Below, piece by piece: positions 57,401-64,000 of a stretch of DNA of 64,000 nucleotides. A program made the translations under genes and the position numbers. How positions within the stretch are numbered: the stretch's first letter is position 1; the number at the start of each line of letters is the position of its first letter. This stretch comes from Gammaproteobacteria bacterium UBA4421 (lineage in GTDB: Bacteria > Pseudomonadota > Gammaproteobacteria > Pseudomonadales > Azotimanducaceae), in assembly GCA_002389675.1 (NCBI GenBank), contig DGQF01000009.1, positions 2,461 through 66,460 on the forward strand, read 5' to 3'. Under the pieces are notes generated by a model. It was not told the DNA's origin and ran no database searches. It saw nothing but the letters and a program-made list of their open reading frames with translations.

Positions 57401-59296
57401 CTGCGCTCGCTGGGCTTCTGCGGCAATCGAATCCAAGTTGGCTATGATTTGGTCATAGACGACATCGAACAGCAAAAGACTGTCGCACTCTGCTGCCATA
57501 TCTTCTCGTAATTCCGCGTCTAGCAGGAGATCAAGGACAGTCATCTCACCCAGAGCGATCGGTCTACCGTAGGGTTCCAGCGGTTTGATATGCCCGGGGA
57601 AACGTTGCTGCAACAGGCTACGGTTAGCATGCACATCCGACAGTCCAGCCGCACCTGGCAGAGCGGGCCCCGTAATCGCCAAATTCAATTCAGTGGTTAA
57701 CTGCCTCGTAAGAAAAGTATCACCCTTGTCCTCATAATCCTGCAGAGCGAGCAACTTTTTGCCCGTATAGGTGAATCGTTCTGTCAACGACGCAGCCATC
57801 TGCGCGTCCTCGCGAATACTCCTGATGAACAACCGTGGATCATTGATATCTGCGACTTTTAGAATTTGTCGCGTATCTTCATGATTTTCCAAATAATGGC
57901 GAAGCGACCGGAGGTTACTCACTGCTTCATTTTTCCATCGGTTGTACAAGAAAACGCCCAATGCAGAGAGCAATCCGGCGCGCGCCTCCTCATATTTCTG
58001 CTTCGGCTCACCAAAAATCATCAGCGCTATGCGACCACGTTCATCATGCATCGACTGGCGCTTTTCGTGGTAGTTGCGCCAGGCCTTTGACAACCCTTCG
58101 TCGTAAATAATCTTATCCGGGTCCTGCAGCCATTTAAGAAAAGCTTGACGACGCTCCGTATCTGCGCGGATTTTGAATTCACCTTTGGGCATTTCCTGCT
58201 CAGCCAGGCGCCCATATTGACCGGTGGTCGTCGCTTTGATCCGCTTTCGCACTGCGAGGTAGCGCAAGTACCGGTAAGCCACGCCAAAGACGTTCAGGTA
58301 CTCGGTCGGATTACGCGTTAACCTCAAAGACGCGCTGGCCTGCATTGCCTGCAGCTGTGACGATGGGTTCAAATACCGGCGCAAACTCTGGCTATAGTGA
58401 TCCAGAATATAGGGGTTTTCGGCAACAAATTCGGTGACTCGCGCTTCAATGTTAATCACGCTGCCAACAATTGCAGTACGAAGATTTTCCAGCTTTTCGA
58501 TTGTATCGTTTGGTGTGTAATCGACAATGCCGTCGATATTACCCTGCCCGTGTAATTCGAACGGCGAGACGCCCACATACTGCGCACACTCTTGCCAGGA
58601 GAGATTCAAGCGGCGCGCAATATTCGCCAGCGATGCCGGTTGAATCGTGCTGAAAACACCATCGCGCAGGCTCAGTATCATGTTGCTCGCAGCGAGCGGA
58701 ATGGCCCCCCCGGAATAACCTAATCCATAGATTAAGCCTACCGTTGGCACGCTGACGTTACTCATTTCTGCAATCAATCGGGAAATGCTATGCGCCTGAT
58801 TGTTTGCGTTGGCCGCTTCCGTGGCGTCTGCACCCGGGGTGTCCATAAAGGTCACCATCGGGATGGAGCGAGTTGAACATCGTTCCGCAAACTCTGCCGC
58901 ACGCAAGTGGTTTTCAGGCCGCCACGCGCCAAGATTTTTGGACCGGTCTTGAGCTATGAAACCGACTTGGCGCAACCCTTGGTCACCAAAATTCATCGAC
59001 AGCACGGCCTCGAAATAGGGGCCACTGGCATACTCTGACTCCACCTTGCCCAGCTGCCTGATGATCTCCGGCGCGGGCACGCGAGATTGATCTTCGGCCG
59101 GTGCAACCACCGACTCCACATAAGCGTCGATATCAAGATCAACTAAAATCTCGCGTCTTTGCTTGACTTGTTTCTGAGTCAACAAACCCGGAACGGGTTC
59201 TTGCTCTTGCGAAACATCAGGAAATAAAGAGAAATCCTTCGCCAGGCTTTCTGCGATCAAAAATAAACGATCGCCTTCGATAAGTTGCTTTTCCAC
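54449..59296 (-). CDS. Single-chain acetyl-CoA carboxylase-like protein
   Basis: 1615 residues, fusing all parts of a biotin carboxylase system. Residues about 90-270 resemble the carboxyltransferase alpha (AccA) half (FMDTPGADATEAANANNQAH, GLGYSGGAIPLAASN). About 270-790 is a long, mostly helical linker of unknown role. About 790-960 resembles the beta half (VGVLISNVGFQAGAFD, CFISSGGMQTKEGAGALFS, GDCTGGAQASF), without a four-Cys zinc ribbon. About 1035-1490 is biotin carboxylase (VLIHARGCTAAKLIRIA, GPSVLSMETMGNKSNA, AVHGGGGKGIQVV). The C-terminus holds the biotinyl motif LEAMKI with Lys1564. It probably makes malonyl-CoA or a related acid. Starts GTG with AAAGAG. Confidence 0.85.
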   Translation of the reverse strand: MEKQLIEGDRLFLIAESLAKDFSLFPDVSQEQEPVPGLLTQKQVKQRREILVDLDIDAYVESVVAPAEDQSRVPAPEIIRQLGKVESEYASGPYFEAVLSMNFGDQGLRQVGFIAQDRSKNLGAWRPENHLRAAEFAERCSTRSIPMVTFMDTPGADATEAANANNQAHSISRLIAEMSNVSVPTVGLIYGLGYSGGAIPLAASNMILSLRDGVFSTIQPASLANIARRLNLSWQECAQYVGVSPFELHGQGNIDGIVDYTPNDTIEKLENLRTAIVGSVINIEARVTEFVAENPYILDHYSQSLRRYLNPSSQLQAMQASASLRLTRNPTEYLNVFGVAYRYLRYLAVRKRIKATTTGQYGRLAEQEMPKGEFKIRADTERRQAFLKWLQDPDKIIYDEGLSKAWRNYHEKRQSMHDERGRIALMIFGEPKQKYEEARAGLLSALGVFLYNRWKNEAVSNLRSLRHYLENHEDTRQILKVADINDPRLFIRSIREDAQMAASLTERFTYTGKKLLALQDYEDKGDTFLTRQLTTELNLAITGPALPGAAGLSDVHANRSLLQQRFPGHIKPLEPYGRPIALGEMTVLDLLLDAELREDMAAECDSLLLFDVVYDQIIANLDSIAAEAQRAQSISRESLEQLLETTLRTPPNLPERDATNDVSVADLRARLFDWYLRINKAGKGESFYRQVEQWKKLSFPHLSDALFVVVTHIFESLMPSLIAAEQGGKTYKGRIAPRNIGRRKDFWNRLNMAYNDLLMQNVLRTIKSEHRFNHQDWANLYFDDWEDRFEDLISSDPCSFPGFRLSIEQALKKGLPPCGIVAGHGTLKGKTPLRVGVLISNVGFQAGAFDMASAEKFCRLLVECAEQHLPVVCFISSGGMQTKEGAGALFSMAAVNDRITRFVRDHDLPIIVFGYGDCTGGAQASFVTHPLVQTYYLSGTSMPFAGQIVVPSNLPLNSILSNYLSANNGAMQGLVKHPFAPTIDQQLRAIDPDIPIAQDTVEQVIERVLAGSFAARAPVVVAHRPQYSDSDLIRPVKKVLIHARGCTAAKLIRIAQQQGIQVVLVQSDPDMNSAAVDQLRAEDTLVCIGGNTPDESYLNAMSVLNVAENEGVDSLHPGIGFLSENSAFAELIRSHGINFIGPSVLSMETMGNKSNAINTSLRLNVPVVPGSHGILTNPERAADVAQAIGYPVLIKAVHGGGGKGIQVVESPAKFIELFHRVGLEARAAFGNGDVYLEKFVTSLRHIEAQLLRDSQGNTRVLGIRDCSVQRDKQKVLEESGSTMLPPNLLETVLRSTADLANEVNYVGAGTVEFIYDLASEAVYFMEMNTRLQVEHPVTEWTSGVDIVAQQFKIAAGESIADLDIQQNGYAIEARVNAERIVQLGDGELGFRPHPGQIVTCDFPEESGVEVIATAAAGKFVSPYYDSMVAQIIVHADDRPAAIRKLVSYLGRVQISGICTNIPLLVRILNDQVFQEGVYDTNYLPELLKRTDTVSLLADIEASAGEETGGIDLAAIKIQGSDEFKVLAPTAAIFYSTPSPSEPEYATVGDRVDINQTICQLEAMKIFTPLSLADFNADVELYPRNKVYEVTRVNMSSGQQVNAGDLLFVVKPVAAD

Positions 59297-59305
59297 GGGC
59301 TCTTT

Positions 59306-59338
59306 ACTGGATGTACAATTGCCATTACTGTATCCAGT
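59306..59338. promoter_or_regulatory. Inverted repeat in the carboxylase/moaB divergent promoter
   Basis: ACTGGAT (59306-59312) and ATCCAGT (59332-59338) form perfect arms with a 19-base spacer, ten bases upstream of the carboxylase GTG. Nearby ACA/TGT extends the match. It may be an operator of the carboxylase gene. No named regulator can be tied to it. Confidence 0.35.
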
Positions 59339-59414
59339 TAGTTGCTAGAAAACTAGACTAGGCACACTGCCTGACCCACTTTTTTATGCCCGAAAGAACC
59401 CTATCGATGCAAAA

Positions 59415-59921
59415 ATGATGACTGCCTTAAACTGTGCCGTACTGACCATTTCCGATACCCGAACATCAGCAAACGATGCCTCGGGAGACTACCTCAGCCA
59501 AGTCATTAGTGATGCAGGCCACGCAGTCCAGCAGCGCGACATCGTGCGCGATAATATTTACGCCATACGCGCGTGCATTTCACCATGGATTGCCGATGAC
59601 CAAATCCAAGTGATTCTCACCACCGGAGGCACCGGCTTTACTGGGCGCGACAGCACACCCGAGGCGATATCGGTACTCTTCGACAAAGAAATTATTGGCT
59701 TCGGCGAACTTTTCCGGGAATTATCCTATGCCGATATCGGTTCATCTACTATTCAATCTAGAGCCATTGGGGGTTTGGCCAATGCCACGTTGATTTTCTG
59801 CTTGCCAGGGTCAACGCACGCGGTCAAGACCGGTTGGGAGAAGATCATCAGGAATCAGTTGGACATCAACTTCAAACCCTGCAATTTTGCGGAGTTGATT
59901 CCTCGATTTAAAGAACGCTAG
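59415..59921 (+). CDS. moaB: Molybdenum cofactor biosynthesis protein MoaB
   Basis: 168 residues. The MPT-binding motif TTGGTGFTGRDSTPE is present, with LTISDTRTSANDASG at the N-terminus and LPGSTHAVKTGWEKII at the C-terminus, all standard for the MogA/MoaB family. It adenylates molybdopterin or assists molybdenum insertion. No other molybdenum gene is in the window. It is divergent from the carboxylase gene; ATG at 59415 or 59418. Confidence 0.88.
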   Translation: MMTALNCAVLTISDTRTSANDASGDYLSQVISDAGHAVQQRDIVRDNIYAIRACISPWIADDQIQVILTTGGTGFTGRDSTPEAISVLFDKEIIGFGELFRELSYADIGSSTIQSRAIGGLANATLIFCLPGSTHAVKTGWEKIIRNQLDINFKPCNFAELIPRFKER

Positions 59922-60008
59922 TCCAACGCAACTCCAGTCGCTAAATTACCTAGCTCTTGACCTTTGGGAACAGTAAACTGTGCGCACTCAGGATCTCTAG
60001 GAACCAGC

Positions 60009-61166
60009 GTGACCAAACACGTCTATTTGCTCAGCGCAGCGCGAACCCCCGTCGGCAGTTTTCAAGGACAACTGGCGAGTCTATCTGCACCAGAATTAGG
60101 CGCTCATGCCGCCCGCGCAGCACTGCAATTTGGCGCAGTCGATCCGACATCGGTTGACGAGGTTATTCTCGGCAATGTCGTCAGCGCAGGCCTCAAACAA
60201 GCCCCGGCTCGGCAAGCCATGCGCCAAGCAGGGCTGCCAGACTCAACAGGCGCAACCACTATAAATAAAGTCTGTGGATCTGGGATGAAGGCAACGATGC
60301 TGGCAACAGATTTGATCCGCGCAGGATCCGCAAACACCGTCATCGCCGGCGGCATGGAGAGTATGAGCAACGCGCCGTTTCTTTTACCTAAAGCCAGAGC
60401 TGGCCTACGTATGGGCCATGCAAGCCTGCAAGATAGCCTGTTCCTTGATGGCTTGGAAGACGCAGAGACAGGCAGCGCAATGGGCGCATTCGCTCAGGAC
60501 ACCGCCGACGAATACCAAATCACTCGGCAAGCAATGGACGCTTACGCGCAAGAGTCTGTTAAACGCGCCAGAGACGCGATCGCGCAAGCGCGTCTGGTCA
60601 GCGAAATTGTGCCCATTTCTATCGGCGCAACAACGGTGCGTGATGATGAGCAACCAGGCCGGGCAAGGTTAGAAAAAATCCCTCAGTTAAAGCCTGCCTT
60701 CAAGCCCACTGGCACAATCACCGCAGCAAATGCGTCATCGATCTCTGATGGCGCTTCGGCGCTGATTATCGCAGGTTCCGACGCTCTGCATAACGATCCA
60801 TTAGCCCGGGTTGTTGGCCATGCGACACACAGCATACACCCCAGCCAATTCACTATTGCACCCGTTGGAGCTATCCAGAAGTTAGTTGAAAAGATTGGCT
60901 GGCAACTCGCTGACGTCGACCTTTTTGAGATCAATGAGGCTTTCGCAATGGTCACAATGCTGGCCACGCAGGAGTTAGAGCTTGATCCCAACACGGTCAA
61001 CATCTATGGCGGCGCCTGCGCTCAGGGGCACCCCATAGGGTCAACCGGCAGCCGACTGATTGTCACCTTGGCCCATGCCATGAAAAATCAAAACAAAAAA
61101 CGCGGCATTGCCGCCCTGTGCATTGGCGGCGGCGAAGCCACCGCAATTGCACTTGAACGCGATTAA
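60009..61166 (+). CDS. Acetyl-CoA C-acetyltransferase (thiolase)
   Basis: 385 residues. The active-site Cys is Cys89 in NKVCGSGMKA, a classical biosynthetic thiolase motif; GACAQGHPIGSTGSRLIVTLA and the C-terminal CIGGGEATAIALE follow. It condenses two acetyl-CoA to acetoacetyl-CoA or works in reverse. The frame is open to 59964, but the GTG at 60009 has AGGA six bases upstream and gives MTKHVYLLSAARTP, the usual start. fabY follows 11 bases later, so both probably share a transcript. Confidence 0.92.
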   Translation: MTKHVYLLSAARTPVGSFQGQLASLSAPELGAHAARAALQFGAVDPTSVDEVILGNVVSAGLKQAPARQAMRQAGLPDSTGATTINKVCGSGMKATMLATDLIRAGSANTVIAGGMESMSNAPFLLPKARAGLRMGHASLQDSLFLDGLEDAETGSAMGAFAQDTADEYQITRQAMDAYAQESVKRARDAIAQARLVSEIVPISIGATTVRDDEQPGRARLEKIPQLKPAFKPTGTITAANASSISDGASALIIAGSDALHNDPLARVVGHATHSIHPSQFTIAPVGAIQKLVEKIGWQLADVDLFEINEAFAMVTMLATQELELDPNTVNIYGGACAQGHPIGSTGSRLIVTLAHAMKNQNKKRGIAALCIGGGEATAIALERD

Positions 61167-61177
61167 AGGATCCTGCG

Positions 61178-63028
61178 TTGAAACGACTACCGGTTATCGT
61201 TGGCTTTGGCGGCATCAATTCCGCTGGAAGACTTTCTTTTGATCATGCCTATCGGCGCTTGGTGATAGACCAACTAGATCTTGCAAAACAGAGTACGACT
61301 TACGCCAGCTTGGCTCAACTCATGGGGTTGGCAGACAAGAATGCTGAAACGGAAAGTACGCGCGGATATATACGCGACCACACTTTAATCAGGCGTATCG
61401 AAAACTTTGAACTTGACGAGGTCATCTGGCAAACGCCAGCGAATCTGTCCGGGGATAATACAAACCTGACCTTCACACTCAGTAAGCGGCAACTGCCCGA
61501 CCCCATCCCCGCCGATTGGCAAGTCGAAACCATCGATGCTCGTCAAGTACGCGTCACCTGTACAGAAAGTCTGAGCACCCTGCTGCCCGTTAAAAAGACT
61601 TCTCGGGTTTCGAGCGCCGGGCAAATGCCGACAGGGTTTAACCCGGGCAAACTCTACCCAAGTCGCAACCATCCACGCGGCTTGGAAATGACCATTTTTG
61701 GGGCTTCAGACGCTCTGAGATCGACCGGTTTCACCGTTGAACAGCTTAAACAAATGGTTACGCCCGACCAAATCGGTGTCTACTCAGGCAGCGCCATGGG
61801 GCAACTCGATGCGGACGGCTACGCCGGTTTGCTGCAGAATCCGTTTAGCGGGAAACGGCCCACGGCCAAACATACACCACTGGGTTTGCCGCAAATGCCC
61901 GGAGATTTTGTCAACGCCTACGTCCTGGGTAGTGTTGGCGAGACTGCCGGCATCATAGGCGCCTGCGCGACCTTTCTCTACAATGTAAAACGCGGCATGG
62001 ACGAAATTCGTTCTGGCGCCAAACGAATTGTAGTCATCGGTAATGCTGAAGCGCCCGTAACCCCCTATGTGATCGAAGGTTACCGGGTCATGGGTGCATT
62101 GGCCGAAGACGATGCCCTTATGGCTTTGGACAATAGTCAAACCGTGGATCACCGCAGAGCTTGTCGCCCGTTTTCCTCAAACGTCGGCTTCACTGTCGCC
62201 GAATCCTCAACTTGGCTGGTTCTAATGGATGATGAACTGGCAACACAACAGGGCGCTAGAGTCCTTGGTGCTGTGGGCGACGTATATATCAACGCCGACG
62301 GTTATAAAAAATCTATTTCAGGTCCCGGTATTGGCAATTACATTACCGTGGCCAAAGCGATGGCCTCAGCTCGCGCAATACTGGGGGATTCTGCACTTCG
62401 CGCAGGCTCATACATGCAGGCTCACGGCACAGGAACCCCCCAAAATCGGGTCACCGAATCGCACATTTTCAACGAACTGGCAAAGACCTTTGGTCTGGAT
62501 AATTGGTTAGTGGGTGCGGTCAAATGTTATCTCGGACACAGCATGGCTCCTGCCGGGGGTGATCAACTTAGCGCCGTTCTGGGCGCTTGGCAGGATGGTT
62601 GGGTACCCGGCATAAATACCATCGATCATATCGCTGACGACGTACATCATTCGAACCTACAACTTCCCATGCAACATGTGGAAATTGACCCTAACGCCAT
62701 GCCAGCCGCCTTCGTTAATTCAAAAGGTTTTGGCGGCAACAACGCCACGGGATTATTTCTATCACCGCAACAAACGCTGAAAATGCTGTCAACGCGTTGG
62801 GGCAAAAAAGCGCTCAACGCGCATGCAAAAGCCAATGAAACCGTAGCGTTACAAGCCCAAGCCTACAACGAAAATGCGGACAACGGCTCCGTTGCACCCC
62901 TGTATGCTTTTGGCGAGGGCGTCCTGACAGGCGACGACATTAGCCTGCATGCAGAACACCTCAACATACCCGGGTTCGCTCAGCCGGTTAATCTCAATCT
63001 GGATAATCCCTACGACGACATGACCTAA
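61178..63028 (+). CDS. fabY: Beta-ketoacyl-ACP synthase FabY
   Basis: 616 residues, much longer than FabB or FabF because of an N-terminal region of about 200 residues. The Cys-His-His centre is visible: GACATFLYN with Cys263, AHGTGTP with His416, and KCYLGHSMAPAG with Lys449 and His454. The N-terminus MKRLPVIVGFGGINSAGRLS and SSAGQMPTGFNPGKLYPSR match the Pseudomonas FabY type, which starts fatty-acid synthesis from acetyl-CoA and malonyl-ACP in place of FabH. TTG start, seven bases after AAAGGA. It is downstream of the thiolase. Confidence 0.88.
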   Translation: MKRLPVIVGFGGINSAGRLSFDHAYRRLVIDQLDLAKQSTTYASLAQLMGLADKNAETESTRGYIRDHTLIRRIENFELDEVIWQTPANLSGDNTNLTFTLSKRQLPDPIPADWQVETIDARQVRVTCTESLSTLLPVKKTSRVSSAGQMPTGFNPGKLYPSRNHPRGLEMTIFGASDALRSTGFTVEQLKQMVTPDQIGVYSGSAMGQLDADGYAGLLQNPFSGKRPTAKHTPLGLPQMPGDFVNAYVLGSVGETAGIIGACATFLYNVKRGMDEIRSGAKRIVVIGNAEAPVTPYVIEGYRVMGALAEDDALMALDNSQTVDHRRACRPFSSNVGFTVAESSTWLVLMDDELATQQGARVLGAVGDVYINADGYKKSISGPGIGNYITVAKAMASARAILGDSALRAGSYMQAHGTGTPQNRVTESHIFNELAKTFGLDNWLVGAVKCYLGHSMAPAGGDQLSAVLGAWQDGWVPGINTIDHIADDVHHSNLQLPMQHVEIDPNAMPAAFVNSKGFGGNNATGLFLSPQQTLKMLSTRWGKKALNAHAKANETVALQAQAYNENADNGSVAPLYAFGEGVLTGDDISLHAEHLNIPGFAQPVNLNLDNPYDDMT

Positions 63029-63091
63029 GCCGAATTCCGTTTGCACATGCAAGCGACCAATAACGGCATATTCGCTCAATCAGGTGCGTTT

Positions 63092-63883
63092 TTAATGCAG
63101 TGTCTCTTGCTTTGCACCCAACTGTTTAAGCCGCGCCTGAGCCTTATTGCGCAATTCCGCTAAATCACTGAGATCAGCGCAACGCTCGAAGGCAGCTCGC
63201 GCCATCGAATAAACCCCCAATGCCCGCCACAACTCACCCAATTCAAATTCAAAAGCCGCAACCCAACCTATTTCTTCACCGCTGAGCGCAATTTGCGCCT
63301 CAATCACAACAATTGCAGCTGGCAAATCACGCTGACTCAGATGATAGGCCTTAATGTTATTGAGCATACGCAGGGCAACTTCGCGCGGGCTCGCAGGCCT
63401 GAGCTGTTTCGCCAGCACCGCCGCACCCTGCTGATCACATTGAAGTTGCGCCGGTGAAAGTCTGCTGACTTTTACCGGATCAATTAACTCCCCTTCGACT
63501 TCAATCAAAAAATGCCCGGGAAAGTTAACGCCATGGGCTCGCAACCCACTGCGCCGTGCCGCTTCAATTAACAATACACCGGTCGCTATAGGCAATCCCA
63601 CTCGATTTGACATCACCCAGCCCAAGTTACTGTGTGCCAATTCATGCGCAGCCGGCAAGTCTTGTCCGAAGCCAAGCGCCAAGAAAAACTCCAAACACGT
63701 TGACCCAGAAACCGCAGGCCCGCGAACCAGTGGCGCCACCAGTTCCGAAAATTGAATCTCTAATGCCCGAGGCACCGAATCAGGATTAATTACTGAAGCC
63801 ACAATTAATGCCAATTCAAATTCGCTGGCGCGGTCCTCTAAAGCACGTTTGAGCTCTTCAACAATTCGAGCTGCGTCGCTCAT
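63092..63883 (-). CDS. SirB1-like protein (transglutaminase-like fold plus TPR-like end)
   Basis: 263 residues. The SirB1 domain (AHSNLGWVMSNRVGLPIATG, then GVNFPGHFLIEVEGELIDPV) is a transglutaminase-like fold, but its Cys-His pair is not obvious here: the usual CxxG is replaced and the His of FPGHFLI stays. The last 80 residues hold TPR-like helices (LPAAIVVIEAQIALSGEEIG; ARAAFERCADLSDLAELRNK). Function of the family is poorly known. It is on the minus strand, 40 bases after the end of the next gene. Confidence 0.75.
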   Translation of the reverse strand: MSDAARIVEELKRALEDRASEFELALIVASVINPDSVPRALEIQFSELVAPLVRGPAVSGSTCLEFFLALGFGQDLPAAHELAHSNLGWVMSNRVGLPIATGVLLIEAARRSGLRAHGVNFPGHFLIEVEGELIDPVKVSRLSPAQLQCDQQGAAVLAKQLRPASPREVALRMLNNIKAYHLSQRDLPAAIVVIEAQIALSGEEIGWVAAFEFELGELWRALGVYSMARAAFERCADLSDLAELRNKAQARLKQLGAKQETLH

Positions 63884-63925
63884 CAAGCAGCAGCCTTATT
63901 AACAAAGCAACGCGGATGCATCGGG

Positions 63926-64000
63926 CTAATGCTCACGCGTCTTTGCAAACATCACATCTGGCCAACGTTCTTCAGCCAAAGCCAGATTGACCCGACTCGA
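63926..64000 (-). CDS. C-terminal end of an unrecognised protein
   Basis: Twenty-four codons and a TAG at 63926-63928, reading leftwards from the window edge. The end is VNLALAEERWPDVMFAKTRE and a final His. I do not recognise it. It is upstream of the SirB1-like gene on the same strand, so the two may be co-transcribed. Confidence 0.5.
   Translation of the reverse strand, partial: SSRVNLALAEERWPDVMFAKTREH

Noticed and set aside
1..64000. CRISPR array, prophage, insertion sequence, tRNA or rRNA
   Set aside because: No regularly spaced repeats, transposase or integrase genes, or cloverleaf-like sequences were found on reading both strands.

Overview
This window looks like the chromosome of a free-living, probably marine, Gammaproteobacterium. 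The evidence is a lptF/pepA-holC-valS neighbourhood, a Pseudomonas-type minor-pilin cluster (pilE, fimU, pilVWX, pilY1, pilY2), a FabY-type ketosynthase and many acyl-CoA genes. Base composition is balanced. I see no tRNA, rRNA, CRISPR array, insertion sequence or prophage. Species-level assignment is not possible from the sequence alone.

Layout. 1-7.3 kb: loosely spaced single genes (partial secreted protein, glycosyltransferase-like protein, two phytanoyl-CoA dioxygenase-family enzymes, an MFS carrier, an EF-hand protein, a MAPEG protein), with several palindrome-rich intergenic gaps. 7.6-11.1 kb: a probable metal (zinc-like) uptake locus, with a TonB-dependent receptor that has His/Asp/Glu-rich loops, a small His/Cys secreted protein and a membrane-anchored protein. 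11.4-15.5 kb: a secreted protein, an enoyl-CoA hydratase, an esterase and a membrane-anchored metallophosphoesterase. 15.6-30.5 kb: the most striking part, seven tightly packed minus-strand genes that look like one operon for moving electrons from the cytoplasm to the outer membrane. 30.8-33.9 kb: thiolase, thiolase-like and RDD genes. 34-39.8 kb: lptF diverging from pepA-holC-valS. 39.8-49.8 kb: the type IV pilus minor-pilin operon with a giant PilY1. 50-53.5 kb: quinone oxidoreductase, hisF, hisH, hemH. 53.5-59.3 kb: a LysR regulator and a single-chain acetyl-CoA carboxylase-like protein of 1615 residues. 59.4-64 kb: moaB, thiolase, fabY, a SirB1-like protein and the end of an unrecognised gene.

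The seven-gene operon encodes, in order of transcription: a flavin/NAD(P) oxidoreductase fused to two cyclic-nucleotide-binding-like domains and a four-cluster ferredoxin; a His-containing membrane protein; an inner-membrane-anchored ten-heme cytochrome with an FHA-like cytoplasmic head; a lipoprotein with two GlcG/HbpS-like domains; an outer-membrane barrel with an N-terminal SPOR-like domain; a ten-heme cytochrome with an LVIVD beta-propeller; and a cytochrome c554-like protein with four or five hemes. Together they offer about 25 heme sites and four Fe-S clusters. I read this as a trans-envelope electron conduit unlike the named Mtr or Omc systems in its parts. It is my main candidate for an undescribed system.

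Lipid metabolism is a second theme: three thiolase-family proteins, an enoyl-CoA hydratase, fabY and the fused carboxylase.
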